Part shown: positions 21,901 through 25,329 of the stretch, in pieces
How positions within the stretch are numbered: position 1 is the stretch's first letter
Layout: each line of letters opens with the position of its first letter
Assembly: GCA_018398765.1 (NCBI GenBank)
Contig: JAHBMJ010001326.1
Location: 6,965 to 32,293, forward strand
DNA from: Chromera velia
Taxonomy: Eukaryota; Sar; Chromeraceae
Direction: 5' to 3'
Length of the DNA: 25,329 bases
Program-made: the position numbers and the translations under genes
Notes under the pieces: generated by a model
Told to the model about the DNA's origin: nothing
Databases searched by the model: none
The model's input: the letters and a program-made list of their open reading frames with translations, nothing else

Positions 21901-22958
21901 TTCCTGCCAGAGAAAAGCATGAGCAAGAAAGGGGCACACAAGGTCCTGACGTCCGTTTTGTCCACCAAGCCGTGTCTGTCTGTCTGTCTACTTCCTGCCC
22001 TCCTTTGCTTCTTTGCCTGATGCTCAGTTCCTTACCCGAAATTCCTTCCAGTCTCAGCATAGAGATCAAACCGCATGTCGACGCTCACTCAAGATGAGAA
22101 GACATGGCAAAGCACAGGGAGGGTGAAGGGAAGGAATCCGACAGCTAGACTCACCACAGATCCGCTTTCCTTGGCACCTGCCGCAGGGCCGAGCTCTTGC
22201 AGGAGGGCTCTGGACTCTCCGGAGTGGGTGGGGGGCAGTGAAAGGTGGACCCTGAGAAGGTCTGCAAGGGCGTTGTCTGTTACAAAGGGCAGCTTCTGGG
22301 TCTTTCCGGGGTCGGAGAAGGGGAAGTAGACGGCACCCTGCAGAATGGGAATGAAGAGCAGAGGGTCAAAAGAAACGAAAAGGAACGGGAGACGTGAAGT
22401 ACCCATGAGGCAAAAAAAAAGGGGGGGGGGGAATAACACAAGGAGAGGCAAAAAACGTATTCGTGCAAGGGTGGGTATGTGAAAATATGTGTAGGGAAAG
22501 GAGTTGAGAGGAGGATGGCGGTTGGCAATGGAGGAGGTGCGGATGGGGGGTGATGGGTGATGGTTTGGATCCAAACAGTGCACCCATGCATGGGTGGAGC
22601 GCTAGGTTACGGGGGAGCGGGTAGGTGGGCAGGCCAGAGCAGGCAATGGGGAGGGAATAAGGGGGGAATCTGAGCTGTTCAGCAGAGGAGGTCTCGGGAT
22701 GGAATGGCAGTCAGACGGGGATAAGGGGCAAAGGAAGAGGGGACGTGGGTGAGAGGGGCAGGGACTGAGGGTGCCTCCTTTACTCCATCTTTTGGGATTC
22801 AAATGGACACTAATTGTCTGGGCAGCACACTGGCTAAGTCTCTCTTCCGGATCGGGGAGAAAGGCAGGAACTGCGAGGGTGTCACTTACCCTTTTCCCGT
22901 CCTTTGCCAACACGGCAGGAAGGCCCAAGAAGAGGGCAAGCGCCAAGGATTTCCTCAT
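16664..22958 (-). CDS. Type I membrane protein, renin receptor/ATP6AP2-like V-ATPase accessory candidate, 14 exons
   Basis: Exons in transcript order: 22958-22890, 22337-22155, 22052-22036, 21903-21873, 21519-21435, 21071-21025, 20577-20428, 20077-19876, 19798-19773, 19454-19320, 18708-18634, 18270-17869, 17206-17118, 16775-16664. All phases fit, giving 540 aa. Residues 1-18 form a signal peptide (MRKSLALALFLGLPAVLA). A luminal region of about 480 residues follows, with an acidic low-complexity insert near residues 410-465. One membrane helix lies at 505-523 (ISFFLGVTTVLALWMMLAM), and a 17-residue tail contains DPVLYTKFR. YQI before the helix and D-x-x-Y after it resemble the end of the ATP6AP2 (Renin_r) family, as does the LLDQAVLRLNS segment before a beta-like strand. 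Family members assist V-ATPase Vo assembly. The family call is moderate. Exons 3, 4 and 9 are tiny and least certain; exon 7 may start at 20580. Confidence 0.65.
17250..17398 (-). repeat. (GAAA)n tract, CTTT on the sense strand
   Basis: About 140 bases of GAAA units with few interruptions, in intron 12 (17868-17207) of the membrane protein gene. It lies just upstream of the acceptor at 17207 and reads as pyrimidine in the transcript. Lys-rich frames across it are artefacts. Confidence 0.95.
17680..17714 (-). repeat. Short GGAA/GAAA tract
   Basis: A second purine run on the plus strand in the same intron as the 17250 tract, again pyrimidine on the sense strand. Confidence 0.85.
18578..18633 (-). 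repeat. (GTGA)n array at the 5' end of an intron
   Basis: Plus-strand CACT/ACTC units; on the sense strand the intron after exon 11 begins GTGAGTGAGTGAG and continues as roughly a dozen GTGA units. The first unit is the 5' splice site at 18633. Confidence 0.9.
18755..18952 (-). repeat. (GAAA)n tract, CTTT on the sense strand
   Basis: Nearly 200 bases of GAAA/AAAC units, just upstream of the exon 11 acceptor (18709) in transcript orientation, forming a very long polypyrimidine tract in the pre-mRNA. Confidence 0.95.
20226..20315 (-). repeat. GAGT/GT-CG alternating repeat
   Basis: GAGT units, then GT/GC alternating purine-pyrimidine sequence (gtgtgtgcgcgcgcgc), within the 350-nt intron between exons 7 and 8 of the membrane protein gene. 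Such sequence can adopt Z-DNA; no function is implied. Confidence 0.8.
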
Positions 22959-23710
22959 CTCTCCAAGCCCCTACTGCAGCTGAAACCACACCGAGCTTCC
23001 CTGGGAAACAGGAAATAAACGGGTGAGAAAATGCGAGGCTCTCTGTGCTTCTCTCGCCGGTGAGTGAGACTTTACGGGACCGGGTCAGTCTGAATGTCCA
23101 CTCTAGGGAAGTTGGCAAACAAATCAGCGGTGATCGACTTTCTTCAAGCGGAGTTTTTGAGTTTTGAGATAACTGCAGGATAAATGAAGCTCTAGTAGAC
23201 CAGCTGCTTGTTTCCTTGAGGCTTCAGATTCATTTTTCTTAATCCCCCACTCTCTGTGTCACACAGCTATAGTGGTTTCGAAGAGAGAGCTATAGGAAGA
23301 ATGAGGAAGAATCGAGCCTGGACGCGCCGGAAGTAATAAGTGCCCCTCATGTAATTCAAGTGATTTTCCGGGGCCCTTCACCGCGAAACCCGTGCATGGT
23401 TATCCGCAGCTTCGTGCGAACGACCAGAATTTTCATGCATTTTGAGTCTGCGTGAATTTAATTTTGACCGAGCTAATCAACCAGACTGTTCTCAAAGACA
23501 GACAGCTAGGTGAGGCAACGGATTGAGAAAGACCTGTTGCAATGGGTCATACGCCGGCTCAACGCTTACTGGCGATTGCGCTGAGATAAGTAGACGGGCC
23601 GACGAAACATACAAGAATATACAAGAATTCCCCTCGGGAGGTTGACCTCATGCAGTTTCTTCCTGAGCGCGAGTAGCTCTAATGCTTCGCTGTTGCCTGA
23701 TTGATCGATC
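22959..23710. promoter_or_regulatory. Divergent promoter region between two V-ATPase-related genes
   Basis: 752 bases separate the start codons of the ATP6AP2-like (minus) and Vma12-like (plus) genes. It must contain both promoters. No convincing TATA box or repeated factor site was recognised by eye; composition is near the genic average. Confidence 0.55.
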
Positions 23711-25329
23711 ATGCTGATTGAAGTGACAGAGGACATTCGAGCGTTCCTGAGGAAGTGCGGGACCTCTGTGAAGAGGCAGTACGAGAAAGCCTCCTCGATA
23801 GACGTGGACGAACTCATCCAGAGAGTCAGTCAGTCGGTGCACATTCCCCCCATTGATTGTCCACTCGATCCCTTTGGCGTCTCCGTCCATGCACGTGACG
23901 GCAGGGGCTCCTTAGGCTGTGTGCACTGCAAAGCGGAGGCCGGATGATAGCTTTACTGGGGTTTGATTGTGAACTACGACGAGAAACGGTGAAAGCGTCG
24001 AAATGGTCACACTTAGAAGACACTGTCTTTCTGTCAGTGTGCATTTGTTCACTTTGCCCCTCTTGGCCCTGTCTCTGTCCTTTTCTCCTACCGCAGGTGA
24101 ACGCCTACAATGAAGAAAAGAACCTTCAGACATGGGACGAAAAGGTGAAGGCCCACGAGCTTGTACAGGGATCTGCTGTACTCTGTGAGTCGACTGACGT
24201 CTATCTCTGCTCTCTCTGGTCTCCGGCATTCCGTCCTCTTCCAGCTCGTTTTCTTCTCTTCGCTTCTCTTCTCTTCCACGCGTGTCCCCTCCTGCCTGCC
24301 TGCTAACAAAATGATGGACAGGTAGAGCATAATCCGAATCCAAGTTCACTGTAGGCGCTCGTTTCGACTCGGCACATCATCTAAAAAGTCTTAGATCGTG
24401 TTTTTCTTTCCCCTAAGTTCCGTTCGTGTTCCCGTCCTCTGCCGTCCTCTGGAGGAGCTTTTTCTTTTGCAAATGGAAGAAGACTGTCACCTTCCCTTTG
24501 TGTTTCGCTTTGTTCTTTTTCCCCTTTGCGTTTTGCTTTCTCTGCATGAAAGTAAATGTATTGATTTGTTCCTTTTCCTTCTTGTCCTCTGGCAGCCATG
24601 GACGGTGGCGGCGGAAAGTCTGCCTCGCAGGGTCCTGGTGGCAGTGGACTTACCGAGATCGGTGCGCTGCGGTTGAAGATGGAAGAGAAAAAGTATCAAC
24701 AGTCTATTCGGTCCCTGCGGCTGAAGGAACCCTTTTATGGGAGAAACAGCGGGGCAGGTTGGGGAAGCGTGGGGTCCTCCTCTACTATGGTGAACAAAAG
24801 TGAAGCTGCAGCCGCTGCTGCGGCGGAAGAGGCCCTGGGCGGTGGGGGGGCGGGGGATGTCCTCGCATCGGCATCGAAGAGCATGTCGTCAGTCTTTTCT
24901 TTTCTTTTCATTCATTTCTGTGGATGATGAGATGGATGTAGAGGGAAGCACGATGGGGTTCTGCCTGTCTGGCACGCTTTTCTGTTCAGTGTGCTCGTTT
25001 TGTTTTTTGTTCGAGGCAGAGGGCTGTTCTGGGACTTGGCTTGATTTTTTGTTTCTTTCGACGGAGCCGCGCGTCTTCCTTCTCCTCCACTTCGCCTCCT
25101 GCCGTCGGGTAGAAAGAAATGCTGTGTCGTTCCGCCCTTTTCCCAATTCTTCTCATTTCCTTTCTTTTTCCCTTTGTGCTTTTCACTTCGTAGTGTTCCC
25201 GCCCGCTTCCGTTCAGGCTTGCGACGAATTTCATGGTTGGGTTTGTGGGTTCGTTTCTGGCCGGATACTTTGGATATGAAGTGCTGGTGGACCCTGAGGG
25301 GTTCTCGGGGGTCAGTCGGGGGGGGGGGG
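23711..25329 (+). CDS. Vma12/TMEM199-like V-ATPase assembly factor (3' partial)
   Basis: Exons 23711-23824, 24097-24184, 24596-24884 and 25217-25310 (or to the window end) join in phase from ATG 23711. GTCAGT at 25311 looks like a further donor, so at least one exon lies beyond the window. The order of parts matches Vma12/TMEM199: an N-terminal helical region (about residues 1-55), AHELVQGSAVL (LHELL-GS-type block), then LRLKMEEKKYQQSIRSL (conserved charged helix with E-x-x-Y), then a first membrane helix NFMVGFVGSFLAGYFGY. The second helix would follow in the missing exon. Between them is a Gly/Ser/Ala-rich insert of about 50 residues with a poly-Ala run. Known members act in the ER membrane in assembly of the V-ATPase Vo sector. 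Similarity is modest and judged by eye. Confidence 0.65.
25318..25329. repeat. Terminal poly-G run
   Basis: Twelve G close the window, mirroring the 14-G start. It falls within or just after the last visible splice donor of the Vma12-like gene and probably marks an assembly break. Confidence 0.65.

Overview
The window looks like nuclear DNA of a unicellular eukaryote, most likely an alveolate alga of the chromerid kind. That assignment is inference from style: roughly half GC, intron-rich genes with introns of about 100-650 nt, Glu/Lys-rich low-complexity protein tails, abundant simple repeats in introns, and telobox-like motifs of the TTTAGGG type. No rRNA, tRNA or organelle gene was seen. 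Both ends stop in G homopolymers, so the window looks like a whole contig broken at poly-G.

Five protein genes alternate in strand (+,-,+,-,+). (1) 1-5011, +: six-exon coiled-coil protein with an acidic tail, 5' partial. (2) 6309-8697, -: six-exon NADAR/YbiA-like protein (220 aa). (3) 9933-14011, +: six-exon 5'-nucleotidase/UshA-like metallophosphoesterase (906 aa). (4) 16664-22958, -: fourteen-exon type I membrane protein whose C-terminus resembles the renin receptor/ATP6AP2 V-ATPase accessory family (540 aa). (5) 23711 to the end, +: Vma12/TMEM199-like V-ATPase assembly factor, 3' partial. Exon borders were placed by eye from GT-AG signals. Every junction is phase-consistent, so each model gives one open frame.

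Two head-to-head pairs suggest functional neighbourhoods. NADAR and the 5'-nucleotidase diverge from 8698-9932 and could both act on NAD/ADP-ribose-type nucleotides. The ATP6AP2-like and Vma12-like genes diverge from 22959-23710 and would both serve assembly of the V-ATPase membrane sector in the ER. The two convergent gaps (5012-6308 and 14012-16663) are AT-rich. The second holds a ~1.4 kb non-autonomous element with terminal inverted repeats.

Three genome-style features stand out. Donor sites favour C or G at intron position +3 (GTC in 17 of 32). CTTT-type pyrimidine tracts lie in introns always in the sense orientation. Several micro-exons (17-38 nt) are needed to keep frames open.
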